Shown piece after piece: positions 8,202 to 15,971 of a DNA stretch of 64,000 nt. Under the pieces are notes generated by a model. The model saw nothing but the letters and a program-made list of their open reading frames with translations. It was not told where the DNA came from and ran no database searches. The translations under genes and the position numbers were made by a program. Position 1 is the stretch's first letter; each line of letters starts with the position of its first letter. This DNA comes from Bacillota bacterium (lineage in GTDB: Bacteria > Bacillota > Clostridia > Christensenellales > SZUA-584), in NCBI GenBank assembly GCA_023397655.1, contig JAEWTW010000026.1, positions 248,001-312,000 of the forward strand, in the 5' to 3' direction.

Positions 8202-8230
8202 ATTCTAACCCTTTTATAGGGTGAATGCAA
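8202..8230 (-). promoter_or_regulatory. Promoter of XRE-recombinase operon with operator in the spacer
   Basis: The -35 TTGCAT (8230-8225) and -10 TAGAAT (8207-8202) are 17 bases apart on the minus strand. The spacer contains the inverted repeat ACCCT-TTTAT-AGGGT (8208-8222). A bound protein there would block polymerase, so this is a likely repressor operator. Confidence 0.55.
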
Positions 8231-8260
8231 CACTTATTAAGATTGGATTCTGGATCATAT

Positions 8261-8437
8261 TCACCGGGAGTCTTTATCCGCATCGTCATCCGTCTCTTTA
8301 TGAATCAAAGACAATTTACCCTGTGCCCTATATTCCATAAATTGATCTTCACCCTCTTGCTGCGCGGCCGTCAGTAGTTCTATCGCATCGGCCACCTTTG
8401 CGGCCAAATTATAGTACATGGTTTTATAATCTGCCAA
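8261..8437 (-). CDS. Small conserved mobile-element protein of unknown function
   Basis: This is a 58-residue acidic helical protein beginning (M)ADYKTMYYNLAAKVADAI. The TTG at 8437 is chosen because GGAGGAG lies seven bases before it, and small proteins starting with a similar ADYKTMY sequence are common in clostridial conjugative elements. A longer frame to 8482 has no ribosome site. It is divergent from the XRE gene at 8553. No function is known to me. Confidence 0.65.
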   Translation of the reverse strand: MADYKTMYYNLAAKVADAIELLTAAQQEGEDQFMEYRAQGKLSLIHKETDDDADKDSR

Positions 8438-8492
8438 CACTAATCTCCTCCCGTTGAATATTTGACACTCAATAAAGGTCATTTCTTTTGTA

Positions 8493-8521
8493 AGAATATC
8501 ATATACTCATTTTGATGACAA
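8493..8521 (-). promoter_or_regulatory. Promoter for the 58-residue protein gene
   Basis: On the minus strand TTGTCA (8521-8516) and TATTCT (8498-8493) are separated by 17 bases. It lies in the divergent control region between the small gene and the plus-strand XRE gene. Confidence 0.45.
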
Positions 8522-8552
8522 GCACTAAGGGTCATTCGAAAGGGGTTCTATT

Positions 8553-8798
8553 TTGTTTAAAAATAAAAATGCGGACGGGAGCTTGAATTTGTCTGGAATT
8601 CACATTGCAAGACTACGCAAGAAAGGACAGCTTTCACAACGAGCTTTAGCTGACAAATTGCAGCTTCAGGGAATTGATCTGAACAAGAATGCCATTCAAC
8701 AAATAGAATCCGGGCGGCGTTTTGTTACGGATATTGAATTAAAAGCTTTTGCGCGATTATTCAAAATTAGCTGCGATGATTTACTCAACGCAAAATAA
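8553..8798 (+). CDS. Second XRE-family helix-turn-helix regulator
   Basis: This 81-residue protein is almost entirely a helix-turn-helix domain (IARLRKKGQLSQRALADKLQ, then NAIQQIESGRRFVTD). The start is a TTG at 8553 preceded by GAAAGGGG at seven bases. With the minus-strand XRE gene it forms a two-regulator divergent layout, similar to phage repressor/Cro switches, but no further evidence shows antagonism. Confidence 0.8.
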   Translation: MFKNKNADGSLNLSGIHIARLRKKGQLSQRALADKLQLQGIDLNKNAIQQIESGRRFVTDIELKAFARLFKISCDDLLNAK

Positions 8799-8895
8799 AA
8801 TACTAAAAACCATCAACTTGCTCAATCATCATTAACATAACACCTTCAAATTTATTCGGATAATTTATAGAATCAGGAACAATTCTTATATGCTG

Positions 8896-8924
8896 TTGAC
8901 GTTTTGTTATAGAACGTCTATTAT
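8896..8924 (+). promoter_or_regulatory. Promoter of sigma-like/ParMR/relaxase genes with operator in the spacer
   Basis: The -35 TTGACG (8896-8901) and -10 TATTAT (8919-8924) are 17 bases apart. The inverted repeat GACGTT...AACGTC (8898-8903 and 8913-8918) covers the -35 end and the spacer up to the -10. The layout matches the operator in the recombinase promoter, although the repeat sequence differs. One of the two XRE proteins probably binds here. Confidence 0.6.
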
Positions 8925-8940
8925 CTAAGGGGTAACGCAT

Positions 8941-9861
8941 ATGAGAATACAATTCTACCATCCAAAGCAAAACGAAATATCGGTTGTTGAGATAAAGAAT
9001 TTTGAGTTTCTGCCGCTCTTTTATCTGATCCCCATCGATTTACTGCGCAGGGAATGCCCCGATCTGGCGGATATGCCGCGGAGCGCACACGGCATATTTA
9101 AGCAGCCGGAGTGGGCAGAGAAAATTGCCAGCGATCTCTTTTTACAGGCCGTGGGCGATTTAACTGCCTATTTCGTTTGGCCTTCATTTGGCATCTCCAC
9201 TTATATGGAGTGCTTCTCGGGAGACGATTCCCTCTGGCGTTTGGCACACGCCACGGGCATCTGGGAAGCGGCCTTTGAGCAGATGAGCGGCATGACGCCG
9301 CAGAATATTGTTTGTGCAATCAAGCGCGAATGGGAGCCGCCGGAGCTGGAAGAATTTCAGGAACTCATGGTAAATATCGGTCTGCGCGGCATTCTGGATT
9401 TCAACCTTATGCCCACCATCCAAACCTTGCGGGAGATGCGTTGCATTGAGGATTATGACGCTCGCAGCAGTCACGCCAAGATCGACTTCTACCGCAAATG
9501 GTATCATACGCGCACACGGTTTAAAACGGTATCGCTTGACCAGCTTATCGACGGTCAAAGGGCCGGTTCGCGCTGCGACGCCGTGGACGCTCTGCTGAGC
9601 GACTTTGTCGGAGACCCGACCTCTGATTTTGAGGATGCGTTCTGTAGCAATATGGATGCTGAAAAGTTCTATGAAAAACTTACCTCCCGTGACCGTGAAA
9701 TACTCAAAATGCGCGTAAAGGGAGCCACCTATCAGGAGATCGCAGATGAACTGAGCTATAAGACGCACAGCGCGGTATTGAAGCGCATAAACAGGATTGC
9801 GGAGCAATATCTTGACTATGCGGATGAGCAGGACGAAATACGCGCATTTTTAAAGGGCTAA
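8941..9861 (+). CDS. Element-encoded regulator with C-terminal sigma-70 region-4-like helix-turn-helix
   Basis: This is a 306-residue protein. The N-terminal 200 residues are unrecognised. Residues about 245-300 (EKFYEKLTSRDREILKMRVK, then GATYQEIADELSY) form a sigma region 4-type helix-turn-helix, as in sigma-like regulators of clostridial mobile elements. Ribosome site AAGGGG precedes the ATG, and a strong operator-containing promoter lies 17-45 bases upstream. It may control the downstream ParM/ParR/relaxase genes, but the terminator at 9879 separates it from them. Function is inferred from the helix-turn-helix only. Confidence 0.6.
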   Translation: MRIQFYHPKQNEISVVEIKNFEFLPLFYLIPIDLLRRECPDLADMPRSAHGIFKQPEWAEKIASDLFLQAVGDLTAYFVWPSFGISTYMECFSGDDSLWRLAHATGIWEAAFEQMSGMTPQNIVCAIKREWEPPELEEFQELMVNIGLRGILDFNLMPTIQTLREMRCIEDYDARSSHAKIDFYRKWYHTRTRFKTVSLDQLIDGQRAGSRCDAVDALLSDFVGDPTSDFEDAFCSNMDAEKFYEKLTSRDREILKMRVKGATYQEIADELSYKTHSAVLKRINRIAEQYLDYADEQDEIRAFLKG

Positions 9862-9878
9862 TATCAAATTGACGGCAG

Positions 9879-9905
9879 CGCCTTCCTTAGCGGGGAGGCG
9901 TTTTT
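9879..9905 (+). terminator. Intrinsic terminator after sigma-like gene
   Basis: CGCCTTCC-TTAGC-GGGGAGGCG is followed by TTTTTA. It lies 18 bases after the stop of the sigma-like gene. Confidence 0.65.
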
Positions 9906-9944
9906 AATATGCCAAAAAACAGAATAGGAAAGGGAGGTCACAAC

Positions 9945-10832
9945 ATGATGGTGCTCAAAATCGGGATCGACAATGGCAATTACAACACGAAATCCTCGGA
10001 ACGGATACTGTACGCTTCGGGGTTCGCCACGAGCGACAGGGAATTCATTACCAGCGATATGCAACTGTTCTATGAGGGCGTATATTACGCCATCGGCGGC
10101 AGGCGCATGAGCTTCCAGCAGGACAAGACGAAGGAGGACGACGCGTTCATTCTGACGCTACCCGCCATCGCCAATGCCATGAGACTGGCAGGGACATCCG
10201 CAGCCGAGATATTGCTTGGTGTGGGGTTACCCATAGATATCTACGGGGCACAAAAGGAAGCTTTCCGCCAATACTTCCTGCGGGATGATTTCCGCTTCCG
10301 CTTTGAGGATGCGGATTACCATTGCCGGATTACAGACTGCAAGGTATTCGCACAGGGACATGCCGCGCTGTGCCGGTATTATCAGCAGCTTAAGGAGTAC
10401 AACAACATTACGCTGGTGGACATCGGCGGGTACACTGTGGACGTTCTGACACTGCATGATTTCAAGGTGGATAGAGGAAGCTGTGCGAGTTTGCGCATGG
10501 GGACGATTACTCTGTTCAACGATATTCGCGGCGAGCTCCAGCAGGAGAACGTCATCCTCACCGACATGCTCATTGCCGACGCCATGCAGGGACGTATCCA
10601 ACACGCTGAAAAAGAGAAGATCCGCATGATTATGGAGCGCCATATGCAGCGCTATCTCAAGGAACTGCTCAACGCCCTGCGCGAACGCGGGTTGGATTTA
10701 AAGCTGCCTGTCGTATTCGTGGGCGGTGGCGCGGAGTTGTTGGGTCACCGACTTCATTCGCAGGAGGTCAATACCATCGTCATACTCGACCGCTTCGCCA
10801 ACGCCGAAGGCTATAAGCTTCTGCTGGGGTAA
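9945..10832 (+). CDS. ParM/StbA-like actin-family ATPase
   Basis: This is a 295-residue actin-fold protein. The start at 9945 is chosen for the GGGAGGT site seven bases before it. Phosphate-binding motifs are visible: IGIDNGNYNTK near the N-terminus, VDIGGYTVDV in the middle and VFVGGGAELL near the end. ParM proteins form filaments that push DNA copies apart and work with a small centromere-binding partner. The next gene is the right size and position for that partner. In an integrating element the pair may stabilise the excised circle. Confidence 0.75.
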   Translation: MMVLKIGIDNGNYNTKSSERILYASGFATSDREFITSDMQLFYEGVYYAIGGRRMSFQQDKTKEDDAFILTLPAIANAMRLAGTSAAEILLGVGLPIDIYGAQKEAFRQYFLRDDFRFRFEDADYHCRITDCKVFAQGHAALCRYYQQLKEYNNITLVDIGGYTVDVLTLHDFKVDRGSCASLRMGTITLFNDIRGELQQENVILTDMLIADAMQGRIQHAEKEKIRMIMERHMQRYLKELLNALRERGLDLKLPVVFVGGGAELLGHRLHSQEVNTIVILDRFANAEGYKLLLG

Positions 10833-10836
10833 GGGT

Positions 10837-11130
10837 ATGAGGGAAAGACGCTATCTGACATTCGACATGGAGAACCCGCGCCACCACGAAGCATTTACTA
10901 TTTTTTCGGCCCAGTCCGGCAAACGGCGCAGCGAATACGTAGTTAATTGCATTCTTCATGCACAGCAGGAAAATTGTTTGGAGGAAATGATGCGGAGGGT
11001 CATCGCGGAGGCAATAAGCGGTATTACCCTGACCGCTCCCGCCCCGGAGAGCATGACCACTGATTTACACACGACGGAAAATCTGTCAGACTTGCCGGAC
11101 GCGTTGTTGTCCTCGTTGGAAGAGATATGA
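10837..11130 (+). CDS. Probable ParR-like centromere-binding partner of the actin ATPase
   Basis: This is a 97-residue protein beginning MRERRYLTFDMENPRHHEAF, four bases after the ParM stop. The order (ATPase then small DNA-binding partner), the size, and the segment GKRRSEYVVNCILHAQQ, which could form a ribbon-helix-helix, support a ParR role. The acidic C-terminal tail may contact the filament. Homology is inferred from context, not from a clear motif. Confidence 0.55.
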   Translation: MRERRYLTFDMENPRHHEAFTIFSAQSGKRRSEYVVNCILHAQQENCLEEMMRRVIAEAISGITLTAPAPESMTTDLHTTENLSDLPDALLSSLEEI

Positions 11131-11170
11131 ACCATGATGGTATATGTTTCAATAATATGCAGCAGGAATT

Positions 11171-11193
11171 TGCACCACGATGGTGCATTTTTT
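11171..11193 (+). terminator. Strong intrinsic terminator after parMR-like pair
   Basis: TGCACCA-CGA-TGGTGCA is followed by six T residues. It separates the ParMR-like genes from the oriT/relaxase segment. Confidence 0.8.
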
Positions 11194-11254
11194 GTTTTCA
11201 GCATGTTGGTGTTGATGGAATATCGTAGCAATTCAACCGCTTTGCCGGCCTCGC

Positions 11255-11370
11255 AGAGCCCCGCGGGAGCGCCCACGGCACTTTGCAGGCGCCAGCCTGA
11301 AAGTGTCATAGTGGGTAATACGCTTCCTTCGGAAGCGTCCGTCTCCCCAGCGCCGATTTTGAAGGAGGTG
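11255..11370. other. Putative oriT region upstream of relaxase
   Basis: This non-coding, GC-rich stretch lies directly before the relaxase. It contains a perfect 8-bp inverted repeat ACGCTTCC-TTC-GGAAGCGT (11320-11338), preceded by GTCATAGTGGGTAAT. Mob/Pre relaxases nick a site next to such a repeat just upstream of their own gene. The nick site itself is not identified. Confidence 0.5.
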
Positions 11371-11377
11371 ATGTCGT

Positions 11378-12598
11378 ATTTCCAAAGTTGACCGCACAGT
11401 TGTACGAAACAAAGCGTACCCGCGCAGCAATTTCTCCATACGTGAGCGCCACAACGAGCGCAAGAACGAGATTTACTCCAATCCCGATGTTGTACAGGAA
11501 AGAAGCGAGCTCAATATTCGCTTCAAAGGCTGCGACGATACGTATACGCAGGCGTTTGACAAGCTGCTGGAAGAAGGAACGATCAGCACGCGCGGATTAA
11601 AGCCGGACGCGGATGTATTTGCGGAAATGGTGTTTGATGTGAACACGTTGTATTTTGACGAGCATGGCGGCTACGACTACGCCAAGGATTTCTTTGCCGA
11701 AGCGTATAGGATGGCGGTGAAGGAGGCGGGCGGAGAGCAATATATTCTGTCGGCGGTGATGCACGCCGACGAGCGCAACAAGAGCCTGTCAGAGGAACTG
11801 GGGCGGGATGTTTACCACTATCATCTGCATGTGGTGTATATTCCGGTTGTGGAAAAGGAAATCCGGTGGACAAAGCGCTGCAAGGACAAGGCGCTGGTTG
11901 GCACGGTCAAGGAGGTGATTCATCAGGTCAGCCATTCCAAGAAGTGGGCGTCTGTAAAGGCTGTGGACGAGCAGGGCGAACCAATACGGAATGAGAACGG
12001 GAAAGCGGTGCTGATCCCGTCCTATTCGCTTCTACAGGACAGGTTTTTTGAGCACATGAGGAATGCCGGGTTCAAGGACTTTGAGCGTGGCGTTCGCGGC
12101 AGCACGACGCAGCACCTGTCCGTATTGGATTACAAGATACAACAAGACAACGCGAAGCTGGCGCAAATTGAACAGCAGGTGGAAGCCCAGCAGAAAGAAC
12201 TGTCCGCCGTATCCAAACAGCTCACTGTTGAGTGGCAGATTGGCAAGACATTTCATGAACTTGACGAACTGGGCCGGAAAAATATGTTCGGCAAGGTCAC
12301 TTTAGCTGAGCAGGATTTAAAGGAGGTGATATCGCTCGCAAAGGAAGGCGTTTTATCGCGCGGTAAAATTGATACTCTCACGCGGCAGCTACAGGGTACA
12401 ACGGCCCGGTTATGGGATATAGAGGAAAAGCTTACCCGGTTGGTGATGAGCACGAGGGATTTCAAGGAAGCCATGCGGTTAGCGCCAGAAAGGGTTCAAG
12501 CGGTCTTCGCGGAGATATTCTCGCGAGATCAGGCGGAACGTGAAGTGCGGCGTCATATGCGTCGCGGCACAAAAATTCGTGATGATTACGAAAGATGA
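11378..12598 (+). CDS. Mob/Pre-family relaxase, apparently with an ATT start
   Basis: This is a 406-residue plasmid mobilization relaxase. It would nick oriT and lead single-stranded DNA transfer. The family N-terminus is present (RTVVRNKAYPRSNFSIRERH, then NERKNEIYSNPD), with HADERN and the metal-binding HYHLHVVYIPVV motif, and a C-terminal coiled coil (about residues 250-350). The frame is open from 11372, but the first ATG is at 11627, after the conserved N-terminus. No in-frame ATG, GTG or TTG precedes the RTVVR motif. ATT at 11378 lies seven bases after GGAGGTG and gives (M)SKVDRTVV. The alternative is a +1 shift from the ATG at 11371. Both are discussed in the findings. Confidence 0.8.
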   Translation: MSKVDRTVVRNKAYPRSNFSIRERHNERKNEIYSNPDVVQERSELNIRFKGCDDTYTQAFDKLLEEGTISTRGLKPDADVFAEMVFDVNTLYFDEHGGYDYAKDFFAEAYRMAVKEAGGEQYILSAVMHADERNKSLSEELGRDVYHYHLHVVYIPVVEKEIRWTKRCKDKALVGTVKEVIHQVSHSKKWASVKAVDEQGEPIRNENGKAVLIPSYSLLQDRFFEHMRNAGFKDFERGVRGSTTQHLSVLDYKIQQDNAKLAQIEQQVEAQQKELSAVSKQLTVEWQIGKTFHELDELGRKNMFGKVTLAEQDLKEVISLAKEGVLSRGKIDTLTRQLQGTTARLWDIEEKLTRLVMSTRDFKEAMRLAPERVQAVFAEIFSRDQAEREVRRHMRRGTKIRDDYER

Positions 12599-12659
12599 TC
12601 TTTGACAATTTCATATGGAGGTACACATTTTATGCAGCAGCACAAAAGGAGCGGGCGTC

Positions 12660-12836
12660 ATGTCCGTTGACAAGCACATGCCCGACATCCCTGATGAGGT
12701 TATAGAATCTTTAGCGAGAACGTTGCTTCCGGCGATAAAGGCGTATTTTGACAGCGAGGAAGGGCAACGGGAGTTTGAAGAATGGAAAGCAAAGAAAAAG
12801 GTGCAGTCAGCGACGGTTACTGTTAAGCCTGAGTAG
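12660..12836 (+). CDS. Small conserved relaxase-associated protein
   Basis: This 58-residue acidic protein begins MSVDKHMPDIPDEVIESLAR. The ATG at 12660 has AAAGGAG upstream. It lies 61 bases after the relaxase. Proteins with the MPDIPDEVIES-LLP-EGQREFEEW pattern are a usual companion of relaxases and recombinases in clostridial elements. Function is unknown; a role in mobilization is suggested by position only. Confidence 0.65.
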   Translation: MSVDKHMPDIPDEVIESLARTLLPAIKAYFDSEEGQREFEEWKAKKKVQSATVTVKPE

Positions 12837-12840
12837 TGTG

Positions 12841-12871
12841 AGCGGGAGAATCGTTTTTCGGTTCTCCCGCT
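12841..12871 (+). terminator. Hairpin after the relaxase operon
   Basis: AGCGGGAGAA (12841-12850) pairs with TTCTCCCGCT (12862-12871) around a T-rich loop. No long T run follows, so it may act through secondary structure or serve both strands. Confidence 0.5.
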
Positions 12872-13133
12872 TATGGTTTCCATTGCTCCCTTTGGTATAA
12901 ACAGTAACGGTTTCTTTTTTGGGCATTCGACCTTCGATCCGCCCTTTAGCTAAACCACATAATGACGCATGGAATATCAGCCTCCGCATGTAACGCTTTA
13001 CTTGCCGAAAACGGGAATTTTAAGATACCCTCCTGCCTTCCTGATATCAGTCTAGAAAACCCAGTGTTCATGTAGTATTCAAAAAGGCAAAGCGTTACTT
13101 TTCGGCTTCTCCCATTGCATTTGACATGATGGC
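12872..13133 (-). other. Non-coding boundary segment with a serine-recombinase N-terminal fossil
   Basis: There is no intact gene here. On the minus strand about 12900-12950 reads AKGRIEGRMPKKETVTV, which resembles the leader that precedes many clostridial serine recombinases (RRVEGRMPRRTVTV-type), but the frame then degenerates. The element's right end should lie in this stretch, next to secF. No tadC front half is present. Confidence 0.35.
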
Positions 13134-14054
13134 CTAAGCCTGTCGTTTTTTCCACATAACCCAAAGCGGTCCCGCAATACAGATCGTCGAATAGCATCCG
13201 CTAACCGCGCCGATTGCCATTGGCAACGCAAAGCTCTGCACGCTATCAAGGTTATGGGCAAATGCAAGGATGTACACAAGACTAATGCTGATTAAAACCG
13301 CGAGATTCGTATTGACCGAGCGGGTAAATGACTGTGATATCGACAGGTTTGTAATTGTCTCAATTGGCAGTTTCGCATGCAATCTGCTGTTTTCTCGGAT
13401 ACGGTCGTAAATGACAATGGTATCATTGATGGAATAGCCGATAATGGTCAGCGCAACAGCAACAAACGAATCCCCAATAGGGATGCGAAAAATGACGCAT
13501 GTAAAGAACACCACCAGCAGATCATGCAGTAGCGCGGCCAGCGCCATCATGCCTGCCGACAATCCTCCGATCCTTCGAAATCGTATCCACACATACAACA
13601 CAACCAGAACCGAAGCAAGAAACAGGGATATGATCCCATTGGTCAGAAATCTCTGCCCAAAAAAAGGTTCGACCATCGAGGATTCTGAAAATTGAAGAAT
13701 GTTATTTGAAAATTCAGCTTTAAGCGCAGCGTCCAATTCGTCCTGCTGCTGCGCTTCCAATCCATTTTCTCCTGCGATATTGATCACAAGTCGCTTATCA
13801 CCCGATAAAAGATCGGATGTCGTCTGCGTGGTAGCCGGACGCCCCAGAAGCGTAGTTGCCACATCGGCGGCCTGTTGCGCGTCAATCTCGCCTGTATATG
13901 TATATTTGATCAGCGCTCCGCCTTTGAATTGAATGTCCAGATGCACACCGTTTATAAATACCGCGACAATTCCCATAAGCATAATAACGGCCGATATGAT
14001 AAAAAATACCCAGCGTTTTTGATAGAAATTAAAGACCTTCTTCTCTTTTTTCAT
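13134..14054 (-). CDS. secF: Protein translocase subunit SecF
   Basis: This is a 306-residue inner-membrane protein of the RND-type SecDF complex, which uses the ion gradient to help draw preproteins across the Sec channel. The SecF signature is visible (GGALIKYTYTGEID near the N-terminus; the periplasmic loop; then VALTIIGYSINDTIVIYDRI with the conserved D and R of the fourth membrane segment). The start at 14054 overlaps the secD stop as ATGA. Length is normal. Confidence 0.95.
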   Translation of the reverse strand: MKKEKKVFNFYQKRWVFFIISAVIMLMGIVAVFINGVHLDIQFKGGALIKYTYTGEIDAQQAADVATTLLGRPATTQTTSDLLSGDKRLVINIAGENGLEAQQQDELDAALKAEFSNNILQFSESSMVEPFFGQRFLTNGIISLFLASVLVVLYVWIRFRRIGGLSAGMMALAALLHDLLVVFFTCVIFRIPIGDSFVAVALTIIGYSINDTIVIYDRIRENSRLHAKLPIETITNLSISQSFTRSVNTNLAVLISISLVYILAFAHNLDSVQSFALPMAIGAVSGCYSTICIAGPLWVMWKKRQA

Positions 14055-15331
14055 AATGATACCCCTCTCGACAGGCATGTATACAATACTGGTTTTGCAA
14101 ACACCTTATAATCGCTCAGCGACCGGATCATCAACCGTGAAGCTGTAACACCCGCAATAAAGTTGAATATGATCCCAATGAGCAGCGAGTAGGCAAATGA
14201 CAACAGCGATCCCGATCCAAGGCTCATCAGAATAACCGCTACAATCAACACCGTTATATTGCCGTCAAAAACAGACGAGAATGCATTTTTGAAGCCCGAC
14301 TGTATAGCTGCGCGCAGCGTTTTGCCAGTTCGAAGCTCGTCACTGATGCGCTCCGATATAATCACGTTAGCATCAACTCCCATACCGATGGAGAGAATGA
14401 CACCGGCGATCCCGGTAATTGTCAATGTAATATGCATAAGAGCCAAAACCAGTATTTGACCGCTGATCTGGATACCAAGTGCGATACAAGCCACAAAGCC
14501 CGACAAACGGTAGTAAATAATGAGTAGTGCACAGATGATGCAAAATGCAATTAATCCCGCCTGTAGCATAACATGCAAGGCATTGGTTCCCAAAGTCGGG
14601 CTGATAATTGAATGGTTTTTTGTGTGCATTGAAAAGGGTAGCGCCCCCGAATTGATCTTATCAGATAGCTCTTTTGCCTCTTCAATACTCGAAATGTTGT
14701 TTATCACCGCTTTGCCGCCTGCTATGTGCTCCTGGACTGTGGCAGACTGTATCAATACGTCATCCATATAGATGTTTATAACTTGTCCCACCAGTCGTTG
14801 GGTGGCATCGCTGAAAAGTCGTGCACCTTCGCTGTCAAACTCAAGCCCTACCATGACGTCGCCAGTAGTAGAATCTGTCTGTACCGAGCTGTTGGCTACA
14901 TGACGACCCTCCAAAAGCACTGTGCCTTCAGCATCCCGAAATGTCAACATCGCCGTCTCTCCGAGTTCTGCTAGAGCGCTTTGGGGATCGAAGTCAGTCT
15001 CATCTGCCTTCCACGGAAACCGTACAAGCACATACCCGTTCGCCTCATCGATTGTCACATCGCGGTCGAGTATATTGCTCTTGTCCAGACGCGTCTCTAT
15101 AATGCTGCGTGCCGCTTCTAATTCATCAGCTGTAGGCTTCCTATCCATTCCAATGGGCTCATAGACAGCGTCAACGCCACCACGGATATCAATACCCAAA
15201 CGAATATCTTCTGCCCCGGGGAAATGAAAATTATAAACTCCAAACGGAATTGTTATACCCCAAATTGCACTGAATATCATGATTAGTGCTAGAACAAATA
15301 TAATGGGGAAAATAGATTTTCTCCTTTTCAT
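14051..15331 (-). CDS. secD: Protein translocase subunit SecD
   Basis: This 426-residue protein has six membrane segments and a large external P1 domain. Motifs include LGIDIRGGVDAVYEP near the start and GMGVDANVIISERI in the fourth membrane region. It forms one operon with secF (ATGA overlap). Firmicutes with separate secD and secF are common in Clostridia, whereas Bacillus has a fused protein. Ribosome site AAGGAAAGGA precedes the ATG. Confidence 0.95.
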   Translation of the reverse strand: MKRRKSIFPIIFVLALIMIFSAIWGITIPFGVYNFHFPGAEDIRLGIDIRGGVDAVYEPIGMDRKPTADELEAARSIIETRLDKSNILDRDVTIDEANGYVLVRFPWKADETDFDPQSALAELGETAMLTFRDAEGTVLLEGRHVANSSVQTDSTTGDVMVGLEFDSEGARLFSDATQRLVGQVINIYMDDVLIQSATVQEHIAGGKAVINNISSIEEAKELSDKINSGALPFSMHTKNHSIISPTLGTNALHVMLQAGLIAFCIICALLIIYYRLSGFVACIALGIQISGQILVLALMHITLTITGIAGVILSIGMGVDANVIISERISDELRTGKTLRAAIQSGFKNAFSSVFDGNITVLIVAVILMSLGSGSLLSFAYSLLIGIIFNFIAGVTASRLMIRSLSDYKVFAKPVLYTCLSRGVSL

Positions 15332-15498
15332 CGTATATCCTTTCCTTTGCGTTAATTTCTAAGTGCAAGCTAGTCTATCATCCAGTAGCACAGAGATTCC
15401 TGCGTTCGACAAATCAATCTGACGAAAGCATTAAAAAATACGCATCATTATTAGGTCATATTTACTTTTAATTTTACCGAAATACAAAGGGGCCTAAA

Positions 15499-15891
15499 TT
15501 AGGCGCAAAGGGATGGAGGCGCATGTCCTCCAAGGGATATGGAGATAAGATTAATACAAGCCCCTGCCTGACAAAAATGAAACGGTAGGCTACGGACTTT
15601 ATTGACTACGAAAACAAGAGGAGGGATAATCGCAAGCAGCAGGCTGTTTAACAGATTCTTATAACCGAACAACAAGCCGTCTGCATCGCTCTGTCGCACA
15701 ACGTTGCATGTGACAAGCGTACTTGCAAAATCCAAGGATAACGACGAACATACTTCATCGTTGGAGGCGCTTGAAATACCCGCTTGATCTTCCAGCGGTA
15801 TACCGGAAATAGTAACAATTAAAGAGAAAAGCATGAGTATGATAACAGCCAAAGCCACAACATGAGTAAGCGGGCAGGTCCGACTGTGCAT
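15499..15891 (-). CDS. Hypothetical two-helix membrane protein
   Basis: This 130-residue frame has hydrophobic segments at about residues 11-31 and 82-98. The cysteine-containing loop between them has the look of an extracytoplasmic domain. AAAGGAG lies 13 bases before the ATG, a loose spacing. It follows the PII gene on the same strand by 80 bases. I do not recognise it, and it could be a spurious frame. Confidence 0.35.
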   Translation of the reverse strand: MHSRTCPLTHVVALAVIILMLFSLIVTISGIPLEDQAGISSASNDEVCSSLSLDFASTLVTCNVVRQSDADGLLFGYKNLLNSLLLAIIPPLVFVVNKVRSLPFHFCQAGACINLISISLGGHAPPSLCA

Positions 15892-15971
15892 ATTCGCCCC
15901 ATTCTCCTTTCAATAGCTAAATCACTATCAGAGTACAGCCAAATTATTTTTCTGTCAATCCTGCATATATT

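Larger units (their letters stand above)
6390..12990. mobile_element. Mobilizable element with serine recombinase, XRE control, ParMR-like genes and relaxase (right boundary approximate)
   Basis: The segment has a coherent mobile-element content: recombinase at one end, a divergent XRE control region, a sigma-like regulator, an actin-like ATPase with a small partner, a putative oriT and a Mob/Pre relaxase with its usual small downstream gene. There are no type IV secretion genes, so it is mobilizable and not self-transmissible. The left boundary is placed at the recombinase/tadC junction. The right boundary is only inferred to lie between 12872 and 13133, and no attachment repeat was found there. 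Confidence 0.6.

Noticed and set aside
11134..11391. Plus-strand frame of 85 codons before the relaxase
   Set aside because: It runs through a strong terminator and the putative oriT hairpin, and only its last codons (MSYFQS) follow a ribosome site; it is kept only as a possible frameshift leader.
6380..13124. Possible att core shared between the recombinase/tadC junction (TTCCCCATG) and TTCTCCCATTG near 13110
   Set aside because: The match is too short and imperfect to call an attachment site.
12946..13197. Minus-strand 83-codon frame overlapping the end of secF
   Set aside because: Its first half is another reading of secF; no ribosome site or family signal was found.
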